In this document: piece after piece, positions 1 through 7,600 of the stretch
How the letters are laid out: every line of letters begins with the position of its first letter
How positions within the stretch are numbered: the stretch's first letter is position 1
Assembly: GCA_031552995.1 (NCBI GenBank)
Contig: JAVBMB010000018.1
Location: 1-14,604, forward strand
Direction: 5' to 3'
DNA: 14,604 nucleotides
Source of the DNA: JAVBMB01 sp031552995
GTDB lineage: Bacteria > Bacillota > Clostridia > Oscillospirales > Butyricicoccaceae
Notes under the pieces: model-generated
Databases searched by the model: none
The model's input: only the letters and a program-made list of their open reading frames with translations
Told to the model about the DNA's origin: nothing
Made by a program: the position numbers and the translations under genes

Positions 1-7
1 ATTGATA

Positions 8-36
8 AGTGCCGCATTCTTTTTGACTGCGGCACT
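8..36 (-). terminator. Hairpin downstream of the Ig/GLUG gene, probable terminator
   Basis: A 9-base-pair perfect stem (AGTGCCGCA pairing with TGCGGCACT) encloses an 11-base loop. It begins 11 bases after the stop codon of the minus-strand gene at 48-3869. The position fits a transcription terminator, but only a weak T-rich tail (TATC) follows before the window ends, so termination strength cannot be judged. The hairpin is symmetric and could equally serve a gene arriving from the left on the plus strand. Confidence 0.5.
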
Positions 37-47
37 CAGCATATAAT

Positions 48-3000
48 CTAATTTAAAGGGTTGTAAAAAAGCGTTGGCCTGCCCACAGTGGCGACGGTGG
101 ATGTGTCCCAGATTGTGGCGGTGTTCCAGCCCTGCGCGGCAATGAGCGCGATCAGGTTATTCTGGGTGGTACCTTGGCCGTCAAGCCCGTTGGGGTTGTC
201 GACCGGGATGATCGGAATGCCGCCAGAGGTGAGGCTCATTGTATTCAGCGCGTAGTTAGAAACCAGTTGCGCGCCGCTGCCCAATGTTGCGCACACGCGA
301 TGCGCTGTACCGTTGGCAAGGGTAGCCGCAACCGAGGGGTTGAGTGCAAAGCTCATGGCCAGCCTTCCGACTTCAGCGCCGTCGTTTACAAGATTTGACA
401 CTATTCCACCTGCCCCTGAACGGCAGGATATCGCGCCTGCTGCATAGCAACGTTCGACGTTCGAGCCGGTACCAGAGCCAAGCAGTCCACCCGCGGTGTT
501 GTTGGGTGTAGTGGCCGTCCCCAGCGCGTAGCTATCCCGGATGAGAAGCCGGTGGGTGCTCAGGCCCACCAGCCCGGAAGCCACGTCGTCCCCCGCGCTG
601 ACGCTGTTGCCGGTGGCGAAGCATTGATCGATCAGCGCATAGGCGAGGGACCCGACAAACCCGGCCGTCGTCACGTTCGCGATGAGGCTGGTTTCGGTGC
701 CGTTGACAGTTCCGCGCGCCTGGCACAGCAGGAACTTAAGCGCCGCAAAATTGGGATCCGTGATGCTGGAAACCCCCGCGCCGTTTCCGCAAAAACCGCC
801 TGCGTTTTGGCGCGCAGTGACGTCGCCGCGGGCTATGCAGCGCAGGTAGCTGGAAAGCGCCGCCGAACCGACGAACCCGCCGGTACTCAAGCCGAAGGGG
901 TGGGACACGGCCACAGATGTGGTGCAGTCCACAAAGAACAACACCGGTGTGCTCGCACCCGAAGAGCCGCCCGCCGGAGCGAGATAGCCGACAAACCCGC
1001 CGACAAAAGAGCTTCCTGTGTTTGTGGTTGTTACGTTTAATGTGGCGGCGGTCACGCGGCAGGCATCCACCAGCAACGCTGAGGTAAGAGTGGTGTTGAT
1101 GTCGATACGCCCGATAAATCCGCCGGCCGGGCCGTTGTTCGGGAATGTGTCGGCAGCGGTGCCGATATTGCGGATGACGAATCCGGCCGCGCCCACACTT
1201 AGAGAACCGAACGCGCCGCCTACGCGCCCGCCGGAGTTGATTATGCCGGATAACACTTCAGAATCCCGCACAACGCACGGTGCGCTCTGCGTGGTACTGC
1301 CGATCAGTCCGCCGGCATAGCCGGTGGTTGTGGGCGGATTGGCCGGGCCCATTTGTATTTGATTGACACTCATATTTTGCAGCATGGAGGCGCTGTTGGC
1401 AATCAGGTTGCCGATAATGCCGCCTACGCGGAAGCCTGTATGGGTCAGCGAAACGCTGCCTGCCGAAACGTTGTTCAAAAGCGAAATACCGTTGCTGACT
1501 TCGCCGATTACTCCGCCAAGAGTTTGATGGGCGCTTATGTCGGCTTGTGTTATCTGTACATTTTCCAATGTGGTGCTGCTTGCCGCCTGATCCAGCCTTC
1601 CGATCAGACCGCCCATGACGGTTGCCTGCGCAGTGGATTCGACCATACTGACCTGAGCGACGTTGATGGCGCTGATGGTGATGAGTGACTGCGCATATCC
1701 GACCATACCGCCCGCATAAACAGTGTTGCTGCCGGAGGAGACACGTCCGGCGCTCACGCTTGCTGTTCCCACCGTGATGTTTGTTATCTCTCCGCCCGCG
1801 GCATAGCCCGCGAGAGAGCCGACTTTGCCGGACTGAGCGGCGTTTGTGGAGCCTGTGACCATGGCGGTGACGATTGGATTGGGCAGGCTGAAGTTCGCAA
1901 GCGCGACATCTTGCGTCTGTCCGAAGAGCCCGCGCACCAGTACCGGATTCTGCGCCGTGCCGGTGGCGTTGATACGCAAATTGTTGATAATGGTACCGCC
2001 CGGCGCGGTCTGCGCCACACCGCTGAATATATGCGGTCCGGACAGCGGGATACCGAACAGCCCGGTGTCAGAGTTGCCGATGGGCCGCCAGCCGTTGCCA
2101 TCCCAGGCACTTTCGTAATTCGCCAGGTCAAACACGCTGTCCAGGGAGTAGCTCAGCGCCAGACTGTCGGGCAGGCCGTGTACGCCCAAGCTTTGATCAT
2201 ACAGCGCCTGCATGCCCTCAATGTTATCCAATATGCGCGCGTTTTCGGTGACGCCTGCGCGGTTGCCGGGGTTGCCGGCCGTCAGGTCGGGATAAAAAGC
2301 CATCTCTGCCGGCGTGCACATGCGCACCACAAACGGGTCTTCCAAAGTACCGTTGCCGGAGGCGAACGGCATCCCGATTGCAGACTGAAAAAGCGACAGC
2401 ACGCCGCTAAGTGTGGCTCCGCCGTCTACGGATACTGTCACGTAGATGTCGTAATTGAAACCGTCCATTACTCCGGTTTCCAGCGACAGCGGAACAATGC
2501 CTTCCTTGCCGGTCAGCGTAAATGGCAGCGTGGTGTGCCCCGCACCGATATTCACAGTCAAGTGTCCGCGCACCGCTTCTCCGTTGGTCAGCGTGTCGGC
2601 GTCGCTATAGGTCATGATTTCGTCGGCAGTGGGGATAGGCAGTCCGGGTACCAGCAGCACATAGTAAATGTCCAGCATGTGAGGCACGGCGGAGTCGGAG
2701 GTGAGCACGGTGTCTACCGTCCGGAACACCTGCCCCCGAGTGAGTGAGACCAGATTCACCTCAAGGAAAGAGGTGTCCACAGTGAATACGCTGAAGGTAC
2801 GGAATGCTTCCGCCGGAATGCAGTTTGCGCCCAACTGCGTGGCTACCGCGGTATATGTGCCGTCCGACAGCACAATCGGCACCTGGATGCCCCACTCGCC
2901 GTCATCAAACACATGCGCGTTTTGGCAAAACAGTGTGGTGCCTGATCTGTCCTGCAGGCATACGCTGACGACCGAGTTTGGGATGCCGCGCCCTGTGATG

Positions 3001-3869
3001 GAAGGCTGGCTGGTGGGAACAACCGCCAGATTCGCAGGGGCATCAATGTCCGGTGCGGAACAGGGCGGCAGCGGCACCTGAAAACAGGATGTATCCTCAG
3101 GCGGATTCGGGTCCGCCGCACCGGGACATATGAGTATCGCACGTACGCAGTGCACTCCTCCGGTCCAAGGGAACGGAGGCTGATATATCCAGTTACCGGC
3201 CTGGTCGATGGGTACGCGCCCGACAGGCAGGCCGTCAATGAACAGCTCGGCCTCGCAGCCGGGTTCGCCTGTGCCGGTGACCGGGTCACCCGGGTCGGCT
3301 TCGCCGCCGTCCTGCGGGCCGGTGATGTGAATGCCCGGGCTTTCGTCCACGGTGAAACATACGGTATCTTCCGGCGGGTTGCATCTGTTTCCGCAAAGAC
3401 AGCAGAGCACTGCCCGCACGCAGTGGCGGCCGGGGCTCCACGGCACCTGCGGCTGATAGCTCCAGCTTCCCCGGGCATCAATTTGAGCTTGGGACGCAGG
3501 CACACCGTCAATATATAATTGCGTGCTGCAAAAAGGCGTCCCCGTGCCGATTATCGGAGCGGTCGGACCGACAGTGTCTCCGTTCACCGGTGCGATGATC
3601 CGGATTGCGCCCTGAATCGGGCGACAGTGTTGGCTGACGCAGGGATCTTCGTAAGAACAGAAGGACGCGGCTGCGCAACCCGGTCTTTGGCTGTCTCTAA
3701 TTATGGCCTGGAAAGCCGGAGTTACTGCTTGCCTGTAAAATGCGCTATTTTGCGCGGCTATCGATTCTGCCACGGAATAACTGCTGCGAAACTTTGCCGG
3801 AGTATTGTCTATACTGTGATGGGTCAGAACATTACTTTGAGAAGTAATTGTTCTATTATCTTTGAGCAT
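48..3869 (-). CDS. Large cysteine-rich Ig-like/GLUG-repeat protein without signal peptide
   Basis: The product has 1273 residues. The start is the ATG giving MLKDNR, because GGAGGT lies 5 bases upstream; the frame stays open 18 codons further, but that part has no ribosome site. Order of parts: a polar N-terminal stretch with 4 Cys (about 1-87); three Ig-like domains (about 88-177, 178-267, 268-360); a beta-rich segment (to about 520); a lead-in typical of GLUG proteins with YSLDSVFDLANY and GWRPIG (about 560-630); then about 16 GLUG-type repeats with the core GGxxG (about 644-1160). The C-terminal tail (GWNTATIW ... GRPTLFYN) is also typical of GLUG proteins. About 30 Cys are present, 19 of them in the first 370 residues. 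No hydrophobic N-terminal segment, SLH domain, LPxTG motif or transmembrane helix is visible, which is odd because GLUG and Ig-like arrays are usually on secreted proteins. Function is unknown. A surface, spore-coat or adhesion role is inference only. Confidence 0.9.
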   Translation of the reverse strand: MLKDNRTITSQSNVLTHHSIDNTPAKFRSSYSVAESIAAQNSAFYRQAVTPAFQAIIRDSQRPGCAAASFCSYEDPCVSQHCRPIQGAIRIIAPVNGDTVGPTAPIIGTGTPFCSTQLYIDGVPASQAQIDARGSWSYQPQVPWSPGRHCVRAVLCCLCGNRCNPPEDTVCFTVDESPGIHITGPQDGGEADPGDPVTGTGEPGCEAELFIDGLPVGRVPIDQAGNWIYQPPFPWTGGVHCVRAILICPGAADPNPPEDTSCFQVPLPPCSAPDIDAPANLAVVPTSQPSITGRGIPNSVVSVCLQDRSGTTLFCQNAHVFDDGEWGIQVPIVLSDGTYTAVATQLGANCIPAEAFRTFSVFTVDTSFLEVNLVSLTRGQVFRTVDTVLTSDSAVPHMLDIYYVLLVPGLPIPTADEIMTYSDADTLTNGEAVRGHLTVNIGAGHTTLPFTLTGKEGIVPLSLETGVMDGFNYDIYVTVSVDGGATLSGVLSLFQSAIGMPFASGNGTLEDPFVVRMCTPAEMAFYPDLTAGNPGNRAGVTENARILDNIEGMQALYDQSLGVHGLPDSLALSYSLDSVFDLANYESAWDGNGWRPIGNSDTGLFGIPLSGPHIFSGVAQTAPGGTIINNLRINATGTAQNPVLVRGLFGQTQDVALANFSLPNPIVTAMVTGSTNAAQSGKVGSLAGYAAGGEITNITVGTASVSAGRVSSGSNTVYAGGMVGYAQSLITISAINVAQVSMVESTAQATVMGGLIGRLDQAASSTTLENVQITQADISAHQTLGGVIGEVSNGISLLNNVSAGSVSLTHTGFRVGGIIGNLIANSASMLQNMSVNQIQMGPANPPTTTGYAGGLIGSTTQSAPCVVRDSEVLSGIINSGGRVGGAFGSLSVGAAGFVIRNIGTAADTFPNNGPAGGFIGRIDINTTLTSALLVDACRVTAATLNVTTTNTGSSFVGGFVGYLAPAGGSSGASTPVLFFVDCTTSVAVSHPFGLSTGGFVGSAALSSYLRCIARGDVTARQNAGGFCGNGAGVSSITDPNFAALKFLLCQARGTVNGTETSLIANVTTAGFVGSLAYALIDQCFATGNSVSAGDDVASGLVGLSTHRLLIRDSYALGTATTPNNTAGGLLGSGTGSNVERCYAAGAISCRSGAGGIVSNLVNDGAEVGRLAMSFALNPSVAATLANGTAHRVCATLGSGAQLVSNYALNTMSLTSGGIPIIPVDNPNGLDGQGTTQNNLIALIAAQGWNTATIWDTSTVATVGRPTLFYNPLN
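389..1940 (-). repeat. Array of about 16 GLUG-type repeats (protein level)
   Basis: This stretch encodes about 16 units of roughly 25-45 residues. Each is marked by a core such as AGGMVGYA, MGGLIGRL, LGGVIGEV, VGGIIGNL, AGGLIGST, VGGFVGYL, TGGFVGSA or AGGLLGSG, followed by polar beta-strand sequence (for example LDQCFATG-like or VERCYAAG). The pattern is that of the GLUG motif, expected to stack as a beta-helix or solenoid. Units differ enough that the DNA is not an obvious tandem repeat. One late unit (GAGGIVSN) has lost the second conserved Gly. From about residue 820 onward several units carry a Cys at a similar place (DACRV, VDCTT, LRCIA, LLCQA, DQCFA, ERCYA), suggesting a cysteine ladder along the solenoid. 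Confidence 0.8.
3069..3606 (-). repeat. Pair of homologous Cys-containing Ig-like domains
   Basis: Two adjacent segments of about 90 residues are clear copies of one another. Both have GTGxPxC near the start, then LYIDG/LFIDG, a G-(S/N)-W-x-YQP strand, PWxxGxHCVRA, and end with NPPEDTxCF. This is the architecture of bacterial Ig-like domains that carry GTGxPGA-type turns. Here several positions hold Cys, probably forming intradomain or interdomain bridges. The first copy has an extra Cys cluster (VLCCLCGNRC) that the second mostly lacks. A third, more divergent Ig-like domain follows downstream (SITGRGIPNS, then DGEWGIQVP). Confidence 0.75.
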
Positions 3870-3874
3870 GTCAG

Positions 3875-3880
3875 ACCTCC
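3875..3880 (-). promoter_or_regulatory. Ribosome binding site fixing the Ig/GLUG gene start
   Basis: GGAGGT is followed by 5 bases (CTGAC) and the ATG at 3869. It is a near-perfect anti-Shine-Dalgarno match and decides the start in favour of MLKDNR over the in-frame ATG at 3923, which has no comparable site. Confidence 0.85.
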
Positions 3881-3911
3881 TAAGTAGATTTTTGTGATGT
3901 GGAAAATTGGC

Positions 3912-3917
3912 ATTATA
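3912..3917 (-). promoter_or_regulatory. Possible promoter -10 element (TATAAT) for the Ig/GLUG gene
   Basis: A perfect TATAAT lies on the minus strand 42 bases upstream of the chosen start codon. No good -35 hexamer is found at 16-18 bases; TTGCCC occurs 22 bases upstream, too far for a standard vegetative promoter. The context GGATATAAT also fits the loose -10 pattern GGNNANANT known for the forespore sigma-F, but no convincing matching -35 was seen. The presence of a promoter is plausible because a strong terminator and a gene-free gap precede this unit; its class is not settled. Confidence 0.35.
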
Positions 3918-4102
3918 TCCCATATGTGAAAACTGTACCGGGCAAGATTGTTCATGCGGTTCCTCTTCGATATCGCGGGCAATTTTACAACGGCGGGCGT
4001 ACTGGACGCTCGCCGGAAAGCTGAGTCAAAACCCATCAAACAGAGGCTGCAGGCCTTTGTGGATAAAAAGCGGAGCACAGAATGTTTTTGCTGACGACAA
4101 AG
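3918..4102. other. Leader/intergenic stretch without a recognised gene
   Basis: No reading frame here has both a ribosome site and recognisable protein sequence. One minus-strand frame running into the Ig/GLUG gene from a stop near 4025 is open and reads plausibly (for example CKIARDIEEEPHEQSC), but it has no start codon before 3923 and matches nothing I know. It could be leader sequence or more coding debris like that at 4113-4462. Confidence 0.4.
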
Positions 4103-4128
4103 CCTAACTCCCTTATAAGGGAGTTAGG
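4103..4128. repeat. Perfect 26-base palindrome
   Basis: The half-site CCTAACTCCCTTA is followed at once by its exact reverse complement, with no loop, giving 13 base pairs of perfect symmetry. The flanking bases do not continue the match. It is not followed by a T run on either strand, so it is not a standard terminator. It overlaps the stop codon (4113-4115) of a short coding-like frame. It could be a dimeric regulator site, a mobile-element end or recombination scar, or a processed RNA hairpin. Confidence 0.9.
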
Positions 4129-4292
4129 AAAGCATCACTAATAACTCCCGGAGCGGTCAGGAACGGGCCGTTGACTATCCCATTGGCGCGGTGATAATAC
4201 AGGATGTCGGGCGTAAATCCCGTAAGCTCCAGATCAAAGAATCCACACATATAGTGAATATGACTTTTGGTTGAGAGCTTCATATTAATCAT
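4113..4292 (-). pseudogene. Short coding-like remnant B (C-terminal fragment of unknown protein)
   Basis: An ATG at 4292 opens 59 codons to TAA, and the frame is open upstream to a TGA at 4317-4319. The translation looks like genuine globular protein (MCGFFDLELTGFTP, then DILYYHRANGIVNG). The phrase G-x-x-DLxxTGFxxDxxYYxRA weakly recalls the barrel end of family 2 glycoside hydrolases, where GFPKDxYY-type text is common; this is recollection and not a firm assignment. No ribosome site is visible before the ATG. The ATG overlaps the stop codon of the preceding fragment as ATGA. It may be the tail of a decayed gene or a small translated frame. Confidence 0.35.
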
Positions 4293-4462
4293 TTTATGCT
4301 CATAAAACCATAATGCTCATTCTTGGCAAAACATTGCAGGTCCTCGTTGCCCGCAGTATCGCCGGATTCATAAAAACAGACTTGGTAATCCCGCTTCAAG
4401 CAATATAGCATTTCAAAAAATCTGCACATTGTTTCTGGATAATGTGGGAGATCAACGACGAC
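4289..4462 (-). pseudogene. Short coding-like remnant A (frameshifted)
   Basis: A 57-codon open stretch ends at TGA (4289-4291) and reads like real protein (DLPHYPETMCRFFEML, YQVCFYESGD, AKNEHYGFMSIK). It has no start codon at its beginning and is preceded by a stop. A frame with ATG at about 4487 (MLIPEEFISRR) ends at a TGA near 4455; removing a single T there would join the two into about 65 residues, which is the signature expected of a frameshifted gene. I do not recognise the family. Together with remnant B it suggests degraded accessory genes between the two large loci. Confidence 0.35.
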
Positions 4463-4581
4463 TTATGAACTCTTCTGGAATAAGCATAACTGTGTTAATT
4501 TAACAACTGCCAGTTATCCATATTGCAGGATAGTTCACAAATCTCGCTTTTCGTTCTGTGTTATGAATATACATTTGGAAA
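4463..4581. other. A+T-rich intergenic stretch
   Basis: No supported gene was seen. Several short frames are broken by stops on both strands. The stretch is more A+T-rich than either flanking gene and lies just beyond the terminator of the giant surface-protein gene. Confidence 0.5.
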
Positions 4582-4625
4582 TAAAAAGCCGGACAGTCTC
4601 GAAAAAACGAGTTTCTGTCCGGCTT
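4582..4625 (-). terminator. Strong intrinsic terminator of the giant surface-protein gene
   Basis: On the minus strand AAGCCGGACAG pairs perfectly with CTGTCCGGCTT (11 base pairs), and the second arm runs into a T-rich tract (TTTTTAT). Inside the loop a second small stem, CTCG with CGAG around six T, can extend the structure. It begins 19 bases after the TAA stop at 4645-4647. The stem, length and tail are those of a Rho-independent terminator. Confidence 0.92.
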
Positions 4626-4644
4626 ACTAGTAGAACTTTAGGCT

Positions 4645-7600
4645 TTATTTTGTATCCCGAAGAAGCATATTATAGATAATCTGCGCGGCTTCGGCGCGTG
4701 TGGCCGTGCCTTTCGGGTCGAGTATACCGTTGCCCTTGCCGCCGACTATTCTTTCCTTGATGAAGGTACTCATAGCTTTTTTTGAATAACTCGAAATGTT
4801 ATCGGCGTCGATGAAATCTTCAAACCACTTCGGTTCTTCAGCGTCTGTTACAGGAATAATCAGGCCGCATTTTTCCATCGCGTTATACAGCATCACGAAC
4901 ATATCCTGGCGTGTGACCGTTGCGGTGGGGTTGAACTTGTTGTCGCCCACGCCATTTACAATGCCGAGCGCCTTGGCTTTCTGCAGAGCTTCATAATAGA
5001 ACACTCCCTCAGGTACATCGGTGAATTGCTGAGCGGTGTTTTTCCAATCACCCTGCGGCTCGATGCTCAGAGCGCGCATCAGCATGGTCACAAACTCGGC
5101 GCGGGTCACGTTGCGCTCCGGCGCGAACAGATTGTTTCCGATACCCGATATACCGCCTCTCGCTGACATGTACTGCGCGGCGGGATTCATCCACTTTCCG
5201 GCTGTATCCGTGAAGCTTAAGGGTGCTGCCGTAATCGCTTCATACCGACCTGTCGTATAGGAGAGACCGTACAGCGTGTTGTTCTTTACCCAACTTCGCG
5301 GGATACCCTTCATCACGTAATTTGTGTCCGCTGTCGGCATGATCACTAATATCGGATCTTCATAATCATACCAACCGATGCTTTTGCCCTCAGCGAGGAT
5401 GTCGAATACAAGGGAGCCCATGGTTAGTTTAAACTGAAGAACCTTACCCAACTTCGAAAGTTTTGCCAGTATGTCCGCGCTGAGTTTCACGCAGCCCATA
5501 TTGGCGATGCTTAGTGACAATAACGTAACCTTTGCATTTGTCAGCCACGCCGGGTCAAGCTCAACAATGATGCCGGTCACGCCGGTTTGGTCGGTCAGTT
5601 TTCCGGTATCGAACGCGATATCGCCGTTTATCAGCGCTTCGATGATCTTGCCGATCTCATCTTTAGTAGGCTTGATCGTCACAATGCCGCCGCTGTCTAC
5701 CGTAACGGATAGAGTGATGCCGTTAATATTGATGGTCATGCTGCCGTTACCGCCGGGAACCGGATTAGGGTTGGGATTTGTTGAGCCGCCTTTAACAATC
5801 AGCTTATAAACTGTCTTTACTGCGCCGTCCTTCGATGTTACCTCGATGGTTATCACAGTTTCGCCCGTGAGTGAAATCGTATCGCTTGCCCCGGTGCAGG
5901 CTTTGCCGTTAACCTTAACCGTGGAACCGGGATTTTCCGCCGCAAAGCTTACAACTGTAGATCCGATAGTCTTGGTCTCAACAGAGCAGGTGAATTGCCC
6001 TGCCGATGTTTCCGTAAAGTCGGACAGCCGAATCGGCAACCCCTCGAAACTGAGAGACGAAAGTCTGGCGTTGGAATCGTTACTTGCATCCAGGCTTGCG
6101 TAGCTCACGATGATCCGGCTGCCGGACTGTGAAAAGGTGAAGACTACCGTTTTTGATTCCTCACCGTCCATTGATACCGTGCTGTTTCCGTATGTTTGCT
6201 GTGTTTCAAGTATGTTTCCGGCGCTGTCAAGGAGAGATGCCACAACGTTTCCGCTCGTCTTGCTCTGCAAAGAGTTGTTGCGCAGTGTCACCTCGGCGAC
6301 TGTTTTTCCATCCAGTAGACTCTGCTCGGTAAATATGCTCACCGGCTCGCCTGTTCGTGTAAGCAGACTCTCACACAGTACCATCTTTGTGTTGTTGTCC
6401 CTGTAAAGCTCAGGCATTTTTTTTGCGTCCTGCTCTATTCGGGCGCTGGCGTAAAACGGTATGCCCGACGCGGGGATTTCGTTTTTGCCCTTCTGCGTGA
6501 TGTACGCACCAACATCAAAGCTTACCTCAAAGGCGTATGCACCCTCGTCTATAAGCCGCAGCTCGTCAATATCATCAATAATCACTTCCGGCATAACCGG
6601 GTTTTCCAGCAGAGAATCGTCATAGAAATCGACGATGACCGAGCGCCCCGTTTTTGCCAGCGCTATGTCTGTGTAGTTGAAAAGAGTAAGCCTGACGGTG
6701 CGGATCCCCCTGTCCTCGCCCACGACTTCCATCGTGGAGATGCCGACGTCTGGATAGTCCATGTAAACCGTTCCGCTGAGTGTAACGTCGCTTGTTTCCT
6801 CAAAATGCGATGTAACGGTATAATTCACGTTCTCTACAGTCGCGCCGACGAGGTAGTAACAAACAAAACTTTGTATATCGTTCGGCGCAAACATGAGGCC
6901 GGTAAAGTTAACCGGGGATTCATTGCCGACTTTTATATCTACTGCGGTGATCTTTTCATATCCCTCGTTCGATATCGTGAACTGAATCATGATGAGGTTG
7001 TTTGGAGCTAGATTCACGTAATCGGGTACCGCCGACAGCACCTCCGCTTTGTTTTCGTACTCCGCAGTTGCAGTATAGAGCTTTGTTTCAGATTTTGGCA
7101 CATAGACACTGCCGTTTACAAGCGTATAAGTCGAGCTGTCGTCCAAGGTTATCTCCCTGTATTCGCTCGACTGAATAACCGCCCTTACTTCGTTTTCGCT
7201 TACAGCATAAGCGCTGAAATGATCGATCTTTGTGCGCTCGGGCATCTCCGCCACATCGAGAACAGCGGATATACTTTCGTCGTCAGCGAACTTGACTGCA
7301 CGCAGCACATCGCTATCCTCAATTTCCGTTGACAGCTCAGTCCAGAGGATTGATAAGCCGGTCAGCGCGCCGCTCGATGCAAGGCGGAAATTGCCGCTGA
7401 TTTTCACCCCCGCCCCAAGACGCCGGATGGATTCGATAAAGCTGTTTGACAGCATTCCGTCTTTATCTATGGCGGCAAGCCGGATATCGCTTACCGTACC
7501 CTGCACGCTGTGCCAGCCGAGAACGAAGCGGTAATCACTCGAGCCGAAATCCACAGCGGCAATTTGCGGGTTTTCATCGAGGTAGTCATCGCTTGTGATG

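Noticed and set aside
552..1040. Plus-strand open frame of 162 codons
   Set aside because: Antisense shadow of the GLUG repeat array; no ribosome site and no recognisable motif.
389..1940. Tandem DNA repeat or CRISPR-like array in the GLUG region
   Set aside because: The periodicity is at protein level only; no near-identical DNA units with regular spacers were seen.
1911..2747. Plus-strand open frame of 278 codons opposite the Ig/GLUG gene
   Set aside because: It lies wholly antisense to a well-supported gene, has no ribosome site, and its Arg/His/Gln/Val-rich composition is what the reverse of Gly/Thr/Ala-rich coding produces.
2843..3511. Second minus-strand frame of 222 codons inside the Ig-like region
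   Set aside because: Out of frame with the Ig/GLUG gene; Arg/Pro/Ser-rich nonsense composition and no ribosome site, while the main frame shows clear domains.
3824..4078. Minus-strand 84-codon frame overlapping the start of the Ig/GLUG gene
   Set aside because: It runs out of frame over the strong ribosome site and start codon at 3869, has no ribosome site of its own, and resembles no known protein.
3907..4107. Plus-strand 66-codon frame upstream of the Ig/GLUG gene
   Set aside because: No ribosome site, no family resemblance, and it overlaps the probable promoter and leader of the opposite gene.
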